From Meloidogyne chitwoodi (Eukaryota; Nematoda; Chromadorea; Rhabditida; Meloidogynidae): a stretch of 64,000 nucleotides of DNA. This document shows positions 48,298 to 58,503 of the stretch, one piece after another (the first letter of the stretch is position 1; each line of letters opens with the position of its first letter). The notes under the pieces were generated by a model that did no database searches, had not been told where the DNA came from, and saw only the letters and a list, made by a program, of their open reading frames with translations. The translations under genes and the position numbers were made by a program. The stretch is from positions 930,001 to 994,000 of the forward strand of contig JACZZP010000008.1 of the NCBI GenBank assembly GCA_015183035.1, written 5' to 3'.

Positions 48298-48553
48298 GGG
48301 TCACTTCAATACCGCCATCTCAGTCCCCACAAACTTAGCCATCTCAGTACCAAAAAGTTTTTATACTGAAATATTGGTTTTTTCTTCATTTTAAATTCTT
48401 CCTTCATTTTTCGAACTTATTTTACTTGGTTCATTTATATTTATTCAAGTTTAGTATGGATCATCAAGGAACTATATAAATTTTTGAAAAACGCCGGACT
48501 GAAATGACCCCTTTGCCTGGGATTGAAATGGGGTACTGAAGTGGCCCTTTTCG
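48298..48553. mobile_element. short TIR element (MITE-like)
   Basis: The left end GGGTCACTTCAATACCG at about 48298 and right end ending in GGTACTGAAGTGGCCC at about 48550 are imperfect inverted repeats of about 30 bases. Both are followed inward by CATCTCAGTCCC-like or CATTTCAATCCC-like sequence. The interior of about 190 bases is non-coding. A target duplication is not evident. Confidence 0.65.
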
Positions 48554-48600
48554 AAAATACATTGTCGTTTTTTAGTAACACTTTAATAGTAGACTTAATC

Positions 48601-49151
48601 GTGGTTCGACAATTGTACAGAGGACAATTATACAGAGGACAACTGTACAGAGGACAATTGTACAGTGAAGATAGTTAAGTTGTTTGATTTAAGTGGAAAA
48701 TCAAATACTAGTACAGGAAAAATTAAAATTTTTTAATTTATTATTAATTAAATGAAAAAAAATAATATTTCTTTTTTCCATTTTTAATTATTTTTTTTTT
48801 GGCTTGGATAATTTCTTAAAACATAAGAAAGTTTATTAAATAATAATCAACTTCAATCTCCTAAAGTATTAGTATATGATAACTAAGGATTTTTTGTTAA
48901 AACTAAATATATATTAAGGGGAAAAGGAATCCTTCGAAAAAGAATTTACATTAATCAAGATGCAAATTTACAACAAATTTACGCTGAATTTGAACAGCGA
49001 GCAGGAGATCCTCTTAATTACTTAAGAACATTTCTTATAGATTAGCAAGCACGTCATTAATTTTATTTTTAAAAATAATCGTTCACTGTACAATTGTCCT
49101 CTGTACAATTGTCTTCTGTACAATTGTCTTCTGTACAATTGTCCTAGCCCC
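48601..49151. mobile_element. Mutator-like MITE with 9-bp target duplication and 15-bp subterminal repeats
   Basis: GACTTAATC stands immediately outside both ends (48592-48600 and 49152-49160), a 9-bp target-site duplication as made by Mutator-like elements. The ends GTGGTTCGACAATTGTACAG and the reverse complement GGGGCTAGGACAATTGTACA resemble each other. Each side carries about four copies of a 15-base unit (AATTGTACAGAGGAC) in opposite orientations (48608-48667; 49081-49145). The middle has no transposase, but a plus-strand frame near 48917-49044 (GKGILRKRIYINQDANLQQI) may be a captured coding fragment. Superfamily is inferred from duplication length. Confidence 0.75.
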
Positions 49152-49347
49152 GACTTAATCATAATTAATTTAAAATATTTGAAAATAAATCTTGGAGGGT
49201 ATTTTCTGGACTTTATTTTACTTTGCTGAAAAACTATGTTAATAAAATATTTAGGGAATAAAAAAGGAAAACAGTCCACAAAAATAACCTCCCATCTTCA
49301 ATACTGCCTTAATTGTTAATATTTTTCTATAATAATTTTTTAGAGAA

Positions 49348-51542
49348 ATGCAACTTTCAAAAAAAAGTAAAAAGTCCCGCTTCCAAAGTAAATTTACTCC
49401 TCAATCTATTGATTCTCGCAACTTTGCAAATGCTGCCGAAAAGAAAATTGAAAATCTTAAACTTGTTGCTAGTCTTGTAGAGTGGTCAAGCTATGATAAA
49501 ATAATGGGCAAGATTTTTTATGAAAAATTTGGCAAAGTTCTCGAACAAAAAGTTGATGCGTTCCAATCTACTAAATCGGAGTTGAAAGCTTATATTCGTG
49601 AAAATTATGCAAATCATAGGGTAAATATATATATATTTTTAAATTAAGCTATTTTTCCAAGGCTATGCAAACACCAAGAAAAGCCAAGCCTGCTACAGCT
49701 CTACTTGAACAAATAAATAAATTTAAGGAGTTGAACTTTGATTCAGATGACGAGAATGAACTTTCTGAGCGAGAATCTCCAGAAAGCGTGATTGCTGCAC
49801 ATGTTCCCGATCTTATCTTTACTCCTGCTGCTCCAACTGTAACAAATACCCCGGCTACTCCAGCTGTAGCAACTACTACTCCAGCTGTACCAACTACTCC
49901 TACTCCAGCTGTACCAACTACTCCTACTCCAGCTGTACCAACAATTCCATCTACTCCAATTACTCCATTTACTCCAAAAGTGAGAAACTTGGCGAAACTA
50001 CAGCTTCCGGCCTTTTTTTAACGGTCAAATTATATATCATTCGAAAGAGCTTGTCAAGCGGAGTCGAATGACAACAAAATTAGTCCGGGGACCAGGTTAC
50101 AGACGCCTGAAGATCGAAAAACCGTATAGTAAGCTCATTAAGTTTATTACCGAGGCTATTCTTTAATTATTTGCATTTATTAGTTGTTTTGTTGTAATTT
50201 TAACCCATAGAAAACGCACGTATCAAGACCAACCGGCCATGGACCTAATCTTTCTAATGATATATAATTTGACCGTTAAAAAAAAAAGAACGGAAACTAG
50301 TTTGGTCAAACTTTTCCTTGAAATTTTCATAAAGTTTATAGTTCAAGAAATTCAAACCTGGTACTCCGCATGGAATTGTGTGCAGCTCTAAAACTGCTGT
50401 CGGTTCAGTTCAAATGCCACCAATACTTAATTTATTTCCGGTCAAAAATACTCTTGATACAACATTTCAAAAGGTTCGTAAGTTACAACAAATGGATGAG
50501 AAGGCCGATCAAGCGATGAAAGCACGTGAAGAACAATTGAGGGAGAAGGCAGAACGGGCAAAAAGGTTTTTTACTATTGATTTTTTTTGAGTACTTTATA
50601 GAGAGAGAGAGGAACGCGCCAAACGAGTTGAACAAAACAATAGGAGGAAGGAGGAGGAAAGACTTGAACGTGAAAACAATTGCCGTAAACATTTAGAAGC
50701 TGTCAAAGAATTTCAAGAGCGTGAACTGCTTACTTCGCAAAAGCAAAAATATGCCAGTCCAGTTGTTCAGTCTCATATTTTGAAACATTTTAGTGTGCAA
50801 AGTAAGAAGAATACACCAAAAACACCTAATATTAACAACAAGCCTGCAACTGTGAGAAAGTCTAAGGATTTTTCAACTAGGTATTTTTTATATTCTTTTT
50901 TAAAAATCTCAGAGCTTTTATCAAATTAAAAAATGTTTGCTTTTCAGTAAATGTACTGAAATTCCAATTCCTCAATTTACATTAGAGGAAAATGCTGAAA
51001 AAATTGAAAATACTGATGCCGAAAACAACTACAATGTAGATGATTTATCATCAGGTGATGATACTGATAACGATGAGCAACCGAGAAAACTTGTTCCAAA
51101 ATGGGCAATGAGTATATTTTTACTTTTAATTTTACAATAAAGTTTGCAATTTTTTAGAAGAAAATATTTTGGCAAGTACACATGAAATTCGTCATTTGTT
51201 AACAAGGGATCAAATGGAGCGTCATTTTGGAAGGATTAAACAACCTAATGTATATGATCTTTTTAAAGGGTATCGTAAAAACTATCCTCCGAGGCGTGCT
51301 TCTTCAACTTGTTGGGATTCTCCGATGTCTGATCGTAAGATTTTTTATATTATTAGACTTCCCCCATTCTAATTAAAATGTTTATCTTTTAAATAATGAA
51401 TTGTATAAGCTCAAATCTTGATTTTTAGAGAAGTTTTTGTTCAATTTAACTGTATTTTTTTATAGCGACTCCTGGTGTTGGTCTTTTTCAAAGTAAATTC
51501 AACATTCAATCAACTTCAAAAATCAATGCTTTGGGAAAATAA
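49348..51542 (+). CDS. icp-1: INCENP-like chromosomal passenger protein (worm ICP-1 group)
   Basis: The C-terminal IN-box identifies it: LVPKWAMKENILASTHEIRH, VYDLFKGYRKNYPPRRASST and CWDSPMS, aligned with INCENP's PxWA and the TSS/WNSP end that binds and activates Aurora B. The N-terminus (IENLKLVASLVEWSSYDKIM) and a central basic/acidic coiled helix (QMDEKADQAMKAREEQLREK and RKEEERLERENN) fit INCENP's inner-centromere and single-alpha-helix regions. A Pro/Thr repeat block is inserted (49840-49965). INCENP scaffolds Aurora B with survivin and borealin to control chromosome segregation and cytokinesis. The start at 49348 follows a TTTTTTAG acceptor. Roughly 500 residues, shorter than vertebrate INCENP. 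One intron of about 360 bases carries a TIR element. Assignment is likely. Confidence 0.85.
49840..49965 (+). repeat. 24-bp coding repeat, TPAVPTTP units in INCENP
   Basis: A Pro/Thr/Ala-rich run is built from near-exact 24-base units (ACTCCAGCTGTACCAACTAC plus TCCT), giving TPAVPTTP repeats that decay at both ends. The unit keeps the reading frame. It probably makes a flexible linker whose copy number varies. Confidence 0.85.
50004..50298. mobile_element. TIR element (MITE) in an INCENP intron
   Basis: Inverted ends of about 40 bases: TTTTTTTAACGGTCAAATTA on the left (about 50013-50032, continuing TATATCATT) and the matching reverse complement on the right (AATGATATATAATTTGACCG, about 50257-50276, followed by TTAAAAAA). 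CTTCCGG and CGGAAAC lie further out. The interior of about 220 bases is non-coding. It expands one INCENP intron to about 360 bases. Confidence 0.8.
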
Positions 51543-52313
51543 AAATGTGGCAATAACAAATCATTTTTTGTTTATATTTGATTACAATTATTAAATTTTC
51601 GTGTCCAACGACTTTGACAGTGAACTATTTCTCGTTTTTTATGTCTGCTTCTAACAAATATTTAAGAAAAAAAATTTCCTAATTCTTACCAATCCTTAAT
51701 CCCGGACGTTGCCAAAAACACTCGGTATGATTCTTATAGTTTTAGTATTTTACTTTTGAAATCGCTTACTGTCGAAATCGAATGGCACTTAACTTTTTGT
51801 TTATTGACAATATTTTGAATAAAAAATTGAAATTGTAACTGTTTTCTAATAAAAATGATATATGTAATTAAACATAACATTATTTTAATAAAATTAATGA
51901 ATTACGAGATAATTAATTAAAGTCTAATTTGTCTATATTCCTTTAAAGTTTTCATGTTTTTTGTTGTATGTCTAGTTTTGAGTGCACCATCTGGTTAATC
52001 TCGCTTTATATTCTTTTTGTTCCTTTCACTGTTGTTTTTAGATATTTAATTGCACTTCTTTGCAGTTGCCATGAATACTCGAGAACGTTTGTTTTTTAAA
52101 TATCTTTTAGCATTATTTAAAAACAATTTTTATATAAAATTTAATGTAAATAAAAAAATTCGTGCCTGTTTTCCAAAAGACAGTGTCATCCATATTTAGA
52201 GACAAAAAAGAATCAATACTATTTCAACTCGCATTATTTTTTTAATCAAAATTATTATTTTTTATTTTCTTAAACAACAAAAAATGTATTGTAAATTGTA
52301 AAGTAGAGAATAG
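51543..52313. other. intergenic spacer between INCENP and JIP1
   Basis: AT-rich 771 bases. Around 51793-51835 the minus strand reads like the last residues of the NUDT19-like protein (FIQNIVNKQK), and 51880-51905 resembles sequence next to the NUDT19/SHMT genes. These could be remnants of a duplication. No frame is supported. Confidence 0.4.
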
Positions 52314-55300
52314 ATGAATAAATCACCTCTGGAAGAAGATGATGAGGAAGAAAATGAAATTAAACTCTTAATTTTAAACAGCCAACGACATTTAAAAAAT
52401 AAAAGTTTCCCAAAATTGACCCAGAGTTTTTCGGCACATGCTAATTTGGTTTGTTATTATAAGTAATTATATACAACTCGAAAAGCAAAATATTTTGAGA
52501 AATAAATATTAATTTGACAATATTTAAAAATTCTTTTAAGGATATGCTTAAACGTCAATTTAAACCAAAACAACAACTGATGGAATCAAAGCGTAGATGG
52601 GATGTTGAAAATGAGGAGGAAAGTAACTTACTAAATAATGTTAATAGCCCTAAGGTGAATTATAATCTAAATAAATGTCATACTGATAACGAGGAGGAAG
52701 ATAGTGATGAGGAATTGTATGATTTTTTAATTTTTAATAAGTGAAATAACACTTTTTAAGTTTTATCGAACATGCGGACTTGAGACTACTACGTAAGTCT
52801 AAGTCCGCGTTTGCTGGCTTTCATGATGATCGTAGATTTCATACAAAGCCTCTTCTTTCGAAAGTATTGGGAGAGGGAGTCAGCGACAACGAAAAAGGGA
52901 TTTCTGAACTTATTTATTTAAATAAAGGCGACATTTTACAAGTAACTTATTAATTATAAATTATTTGAGATTTTCACATTTTGAATAGTTTCGCATCGAT
53001 AATGACAACACAAGCAAATGTAAAGGATCAGAAGAGATGATTGGCTGTGATACATTATTCTTGCCTGACCATTCTCTTGCCATATCTCCTGAATCACAGA
53101 GCCTTTGTAAAGCAGAAAGTTGTTGGTCAGCTCCAGCATACTCAATCAACATTGAAAAAGGATTTTCATCTCCAGGCTATTCTGACAATGAACAGGAAGA
53201 AGGTGATCAGGAGTTTTTTGGGAATATTAGTGAATTAATTTCTGAAGCTGATGACGGATCTCGAAAAGAAAGTAGTTGGTCTGCACCTGACAAATTTAAT
53301 TTTAGAATTATTGGTAATGAAAGAGATAAAAGATATGATGAAGAGAAATATTTTGATTATTGCGAGGAACACGAAAATGAACCTATTCCATTTAATGACA
53401 GATTAAATTCACATAATCAGGAGGTTTGTTTTATTATTATATTTGTTTGTGGTTTAACTTACTGTGGACATACATATTACCAAAAAGTTATAATATTAGA
53501 ATTACTTTTAAAATAATATTTATTATAAACTCATTATAGGTTTGCTCTAATTTCCAAAAAAGCAGACTAACGGAAAATTTAACAAATATCAATGAACACA
53601 AAATGAATGAAAAAATTGAAGCAAATGACAATAAAAATGAGTTGATTCCTATGGCTGATGATGACAACAGATCAATTATTAACAATTTTTCACTGGTATA
53701 TGGTGGCTATTTGCCTTTACCTCCTGGACAAAGATGTCACTCAATTGTTGAAAATTCAGGTTTTTTTTTTAATTTAATTTATCAGATTAAATTTTATAAT
53801 TAAAGTATTGGATGCAATGAACTCTTCATTTTCTTCCTATTCTGACGATGATGAAGAAGACCAACGACGAGACTCTTTTTGGTTTAAGAGACTGGCACGA
53901 CAACAATTAGTCCGTAAATCCGCAGCTATGCGTCTTTGTAGGCGTGGGAGTCCTCCGTTTGCTCAGGTCAGATAATCTTATGAGAATTTAAAATGTACAG
54001 TTACAAAAATGTTTATTATTTGTATTTTATTATCTTTTAGATTGATTTGCTAAGTGAATCTGAAATAAGCGATTTGGAGCAGCAAATTGCTAGCGGTCGG
54101 CTGGGAAATAAAAATATAAACATGGAAGCTATTAACGATAACAATTGTGAACTTGAGAAAAAGATTGTTGAAGAATCTAACTTTTATGATGGATTACAAA
54201 ATAAACAAAGTTCTCAGAAATTGGGAGATATGAAACAATTTCATCAACCATCCATAATCTTTAATTATTCAAAATCAAATGAAGTTCAACTTCCTCGATG
54301 CAATACCGTAGAGTTTCAAACCGATAGCAAAGTTGAACGAGTGAACATCCCTAAAAGAATGACGGTTTTTAATAAAAACAAATAAATTCAAGTTATTTTT
54401 TTATTTAGCAAAGTGATTCTGCTTTACTTGGACATTTTTCTAACAGAAGCATCTCGAGTGAATGTAAGTAATTTACTAAAATTTAATTTTTAAACTATGT
54501 AAATATCAGAGCCTTTTCCTATTTTATATTTCCTCCAGCTATGCTCTGGGGGCATTTTTCTCATTTAAATTACTCTTTATCACTATTCTTATAAAATACT
54601 ATCTCTAGTTTCATTTAAATTCTCTGTCGAGAGTGAGTCAATGTGACTTATTTTCTTTGAAATTCGTTTGTGCCACTTTTTTATTTAATCAATATTATAA
54701 TTGAGGAATATGTACATCGTTTATTATACGCTGTTTAGAGTGTTATATTTGGCATTTATAAAACAATAGATTAAGGGACCGGGAAAAATATAAATTAAAA
54801 AAATATATCAGAGGATTTAATTATGAAATTGTTCTTACACTTTTTAATATTTATTTTTAAGTATGCAAACAGAAATTTAATATTAACACTCTGCATACTC
54901 AAAATAAAACCTCATCTATTCAATCTAATTGCGATGCAACTAGCAAATTAAAATTTGATTCTAAAGATTCCATTGATACTTTACTAAATAATAGGCAACA
55001 TTTATCTTTATCATTCACTTCATCTTCTATAAAACGTCGTCAATTGCCAAAAACTCCATCGCCTGAATATCCGCCTGGTGATATTATTTCTACCACTTCT
55101 CGTGAACGTGTCTTGAACGTTTTAAGACAGACTTGTCTACTACTACGTCAAAGTCAGGAGACAGAAGGTCGAAACAGCGTTTTATCTCATATGAATTGTG
55201 CTGGAAGTTTCGAAGATCATAGTCTAATGAAGGTTAATGAATTTTTTGGCTTTTATTATTTTAATTCTAAATCATAAATTATGCAGAATGACAACAAACT

Positions 55301-56852
55301 TGTATTACCAGTTCTTCCTTCTCCGTCTATGCTTAATATTCAGCCAAAATGGCCTCAAAGTAATTGTAGAGTACAAGCCTTGGAGGAAGAAAAGCAATAC
55401 ACACTCTCCTATGGGATGGATCAATCAGCAAATGTTAACTCAAAAAGGAGACGGCGACTACTTTCGATTGAAGGTAGTTATTATGAAGACAAACTTCAAA
55501 CTATAATGGCCGCAAATAATCCTTTGGAAAGTGATTTTGGTATAAGCTCGACAAGAGGAGATGCTCAACTTGTAAATGAATTGGACAGTCTGTCTGAAAA
55601 TGACAATGATAGGCCTAAAGGTTAGGACTAATTTAAATTTTTCTCGAAAATATATTACATAATAGTATTAGGATACATTTTCGCTGATGGTGCTAAAAGT
55701 AGTTCAGGCATCTCTACCAGCTGCTATACGAGCTCTTCACGAAGTTGTGAGTTTCCAGAGTATGAACAACAACAAAGAACAACATCACGAGCGAAAAGGT
55801 TATCGCCTCGTTTGGGTGATCCGAATGCGCCTACTCACCGTGTTCAGTTTCAATTTGTACCAAGACATGATGACGAATTGAGATTGGATCGTGGTGATGC
55901 TTTACATGTTGACGAGAAATTTAGTGACTATTGGTGTTTTGGTTTGTTTTCATTTTTATGTAATATTTTCTTGATTTAGGCATGAATCTACGTTCTGGTC
56001 AACGTGGAATATTTCCAGAAGCACATATAATTGAGATAGATTTGGTTGATGAAATATGTCGCTCTGTTCTTCCTGAAACAAATCGTAACTTTTTTAAATA
56101 TATTTAATATGTTTATGTATAATATAGCCTATCATATAGATCAAATTAATGTAGAGCGTGATATATTTTACCTAACAATGCTTGCTTCTGTTGAAGTTGC
56201 TCATCACAAAGGAAATGATATTCTGGTGCAAGGAATCAACAAGGTTTTTATGACAATTCTTATTTTAGATAAGTTGATATAATTTAGGTTTGCTCTATAT
56301 ACCAACAAAAGGATGAGATACTTGTACCACAAACGGTTTGATCATTTTAATGTGTTGAATAGTTTATATCCTAAAATTCATATACGTAAATTTAATCTGT
56401 CAATTTTAAGGTTCTAATGGAAATCTCATTCAGAGGCGTTCATGTAATTGATAAAAGGAAAAAAGATGTAATATATAATAAACACATAATAATTTCTAAT
56501 AATTTCATTGACAGATTTTTCGTTGCCCAGCATTTGATTATTTTTATAGTCTTCAAAATATTTCTTTCTGTGGTGCTCATCCGAAAGAATTGCGGTAATA
56601 TAATTTAATTTAAAAATTATATTATAATTTTAGTTATTTTGGTTTTATCACCAAACATCCACTCTTGCCTCGCTTCGCTTGCCACGTTTTCCTCTCTAAT
56701 GAATCAACTCAACCAATTGTTGAAGGTTCTCATTATTTTATTAATTTAAAAACATTTATTTAATGTTAGCTATTGGGCGAGCATTTAAACGTTCCTATGA
56801 CGAGTATATGGCATTCGCTCATCCAACTGAAGATATTTTTTTAGATGAATAA
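52314..56852 (+). CDS. jip-1: JNK-interacting protein 1 (JIP1/MAPK8IP1) scaffold
   Basis: The C-terminal half is diagnostic. An SH3 domain spans [40 protein letters not shown] and [16 protein letters not shown]. The PTB domain follows: [94 protein letters not shown] and [10 protein letters not shown], ending at the stop. JIP1 assembles the MLK-MKK7-JNK module and links cargo to kinesin-1. The long N-terminal part is Ser/Asp/Asn-rich and disordered. A basic-hydrophobic segment, [11 protein letters not shown] (about 54340), resembles the JNK docking site of JIP1 (PKRPTTLNLF), and [16 protein letters not shown] is a second Pro/basic stretch. Start ATG at 52314; length roughly 900-1,000 residues in about 15 exons. 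Confidence 0.92.
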
Positions 56853-57219
56853 TGAAAATACTATTTAAGTTAAAAATCTTTTAATGACCAATTCTCCATT
56901 TTTATTATAAAAACATTCCAATTACAAGTTTTATATAATAATAAAAATATATAATTACATATAAAAATAAAAGTATTTTAGAATAATAAAATTAATGAAT
57001 TATGGCATTTAGGTAATTTATGTTTCTTTTAAAATTTAATCAAAATAAGATACATTTTATAAAGAAAAGGAATAAATAAATTCAATTTATTAAATATCAT
57101 CTTTACCGGGCAATGAAAAACATGAGTTCAAACAAGTTTTGTTATGCAACTCTAAGTGAGTACGCTAAGGGGTCCAGGTCCTTTGTTTATATATAATAGT
57201 AAGTATTTGATTAAAAAAA
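56853..57219. other. 3' spacer containing a remnant of an SHMT-gene 3' end
   Basis: Bases about 56980-57118 match 58378-58535, which is the end of the SHMT gene with its 3' flank: AAAATTAATGAATT, AATTTAATCAAAATAAG, and TTATTAAATATCATCTTTAC. On the minus strand the copy reads FSLPGKDDI and stop (stop at 57090-57092), matching SHMT's C-terminal LPGKDDI, but it has no further SHMT exons. The copy lies just beyond the 3' end of NUDT19. Confidence 0.65.
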
Positions 57220-58320
57220 TCAAATTTTTTGTTTATTGGCAATATTTTGAATAAAAAGTTTGTGTCCATGATATAATAAATTTGGAGGATTTGATTCAAT
57301 AAAAATTCTATGAATTGGTTTATTATCAGGATATGGAGGTAATAGTTCATTTACTGGAAGAATAGTAGTTGGTTTAAAATCAGAATTTGAATTATCATAA
57401 AGATAATCTCCAGGTAAAACGTTTACATGAGTTTTTTGATGACCTTCAACTTTGAAAATATGAGGAGTAATTCGCATTATATTTGTAAATCCTTTTAGAT
57501 GTTCTACATCATTGACATTTTTATAAACTGTTTGAAGTTTTAGTAACTCATAAAATTGTGGTGGAGGAAGACTAACATCACCTTAAAAATGTGAATTAAA
57601 AATTTTCTTAATTTATCGAATATTCCTCTTACTATTAACTCCTCGCTCAATTATTTGTGTTATTTCTGACCATAAGGCATTCATCATTTCATCTATGCAA
57701 TAAATAACTTCCGGACAGTATAATGTTGGCAAAACAAAGAATGCTGTATCAAATCTTTATTGGAATAAATGAGATTGAGATTAAATTAAAAATAAAATTA
57801 TAACCTTTTTTGAAATTCACCAAAAGGTGTTAACCAATTTGACCATGGAATTAACGAAGCAACGTCCATTTTTCTATCAATAGAAAAAAGTTGTGGGAAT
57901 AAACTTGAATCAGAAATTATCTAAAAAATAGTTAGAAATTAAATTTGCTAAAGAAAAAACCTTTTTTCTCCATTCAAACAAATCTTTATTTTCTGCTATA
58001 GATAATAATTTGGATTGTTTTCCATCTTTATCAGTTATTAATAAAAGTCCACTTTCTTCAAACATTTCTCTAATTGCACAAACACGTAATGAAAAATCAT
58101 TGTTTAATCCAAAATTAATTATTAAATTTTGATTAATTTTGTCAAAATTCGTCTTTTCAATGGGAAATTTTGAGTCAAGAGGATCAACGATTCCACCGGG
58201 GAAAACATAAGAATTTGGCATAAATTTTGCCGTAGAACCTCGTTGTAATATTAAAATTTTATTTTGTTTGACATTTAAAGGAATAATTGAAGCTGCTCGA
58301 AACCAATTTTTTGTTGTCAT
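57220..58320 (-). CDS. NUDT19-like Nudix hydrolase
   Basis: The start MTTKNWFRAASIIPLNVKQN (58320) leads to ILILQRGSTAKFMPNSYVFP and GGIVDPLDSKFP. The Nudix box is split by an insertion, as in NUDT19: the Gly part lies in FPGGIVD and the REMFEESGLLL part comes about 40 residues later. Downstream blocks WSNWLTPFGEFQKRFDTAFF and FVLPT, then PPPQFYELLKL, fit NUDT19 (acyl-CoA diphosphatase, peroxisome or mitochondria). The C-terminus is LFIQNIANKQKI, without a peroxisomal SKL. The protein has about 335 residues. An upstream in-frame region to 58371 (FINKYCFYWKIILINK) could extend the start, but the internal ATG fits family lengths better. In vertebrates it hydrolyses CoA and acyl-CoA esters. It lies between two SHMT 3' ends. 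Confidence 0.85.
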
Positions 58321-58503
58321 TTTATTAATTAAAATTATTTTCCAATAAAAACAATATTTATTTATAAACACAAAATTATTTTAATAAAATTAATGAATTT
58401 ATTTAAGTAAAATCTTTATTTATCTTTTCTTTTATAAAAATTTAATCAAAATAAGAAATTAATTTTGTTAAGTCATAATAAAATAAATATATATTCAAAT
58501 TTA

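Noticed and set aside
49022..49279. Frame with QLYRRQLYRRQLYRGQLY repeats on the minus strand
   Set aside because: It is just a translation of the 15-bp subterminal repeats of the Mutator-like element.
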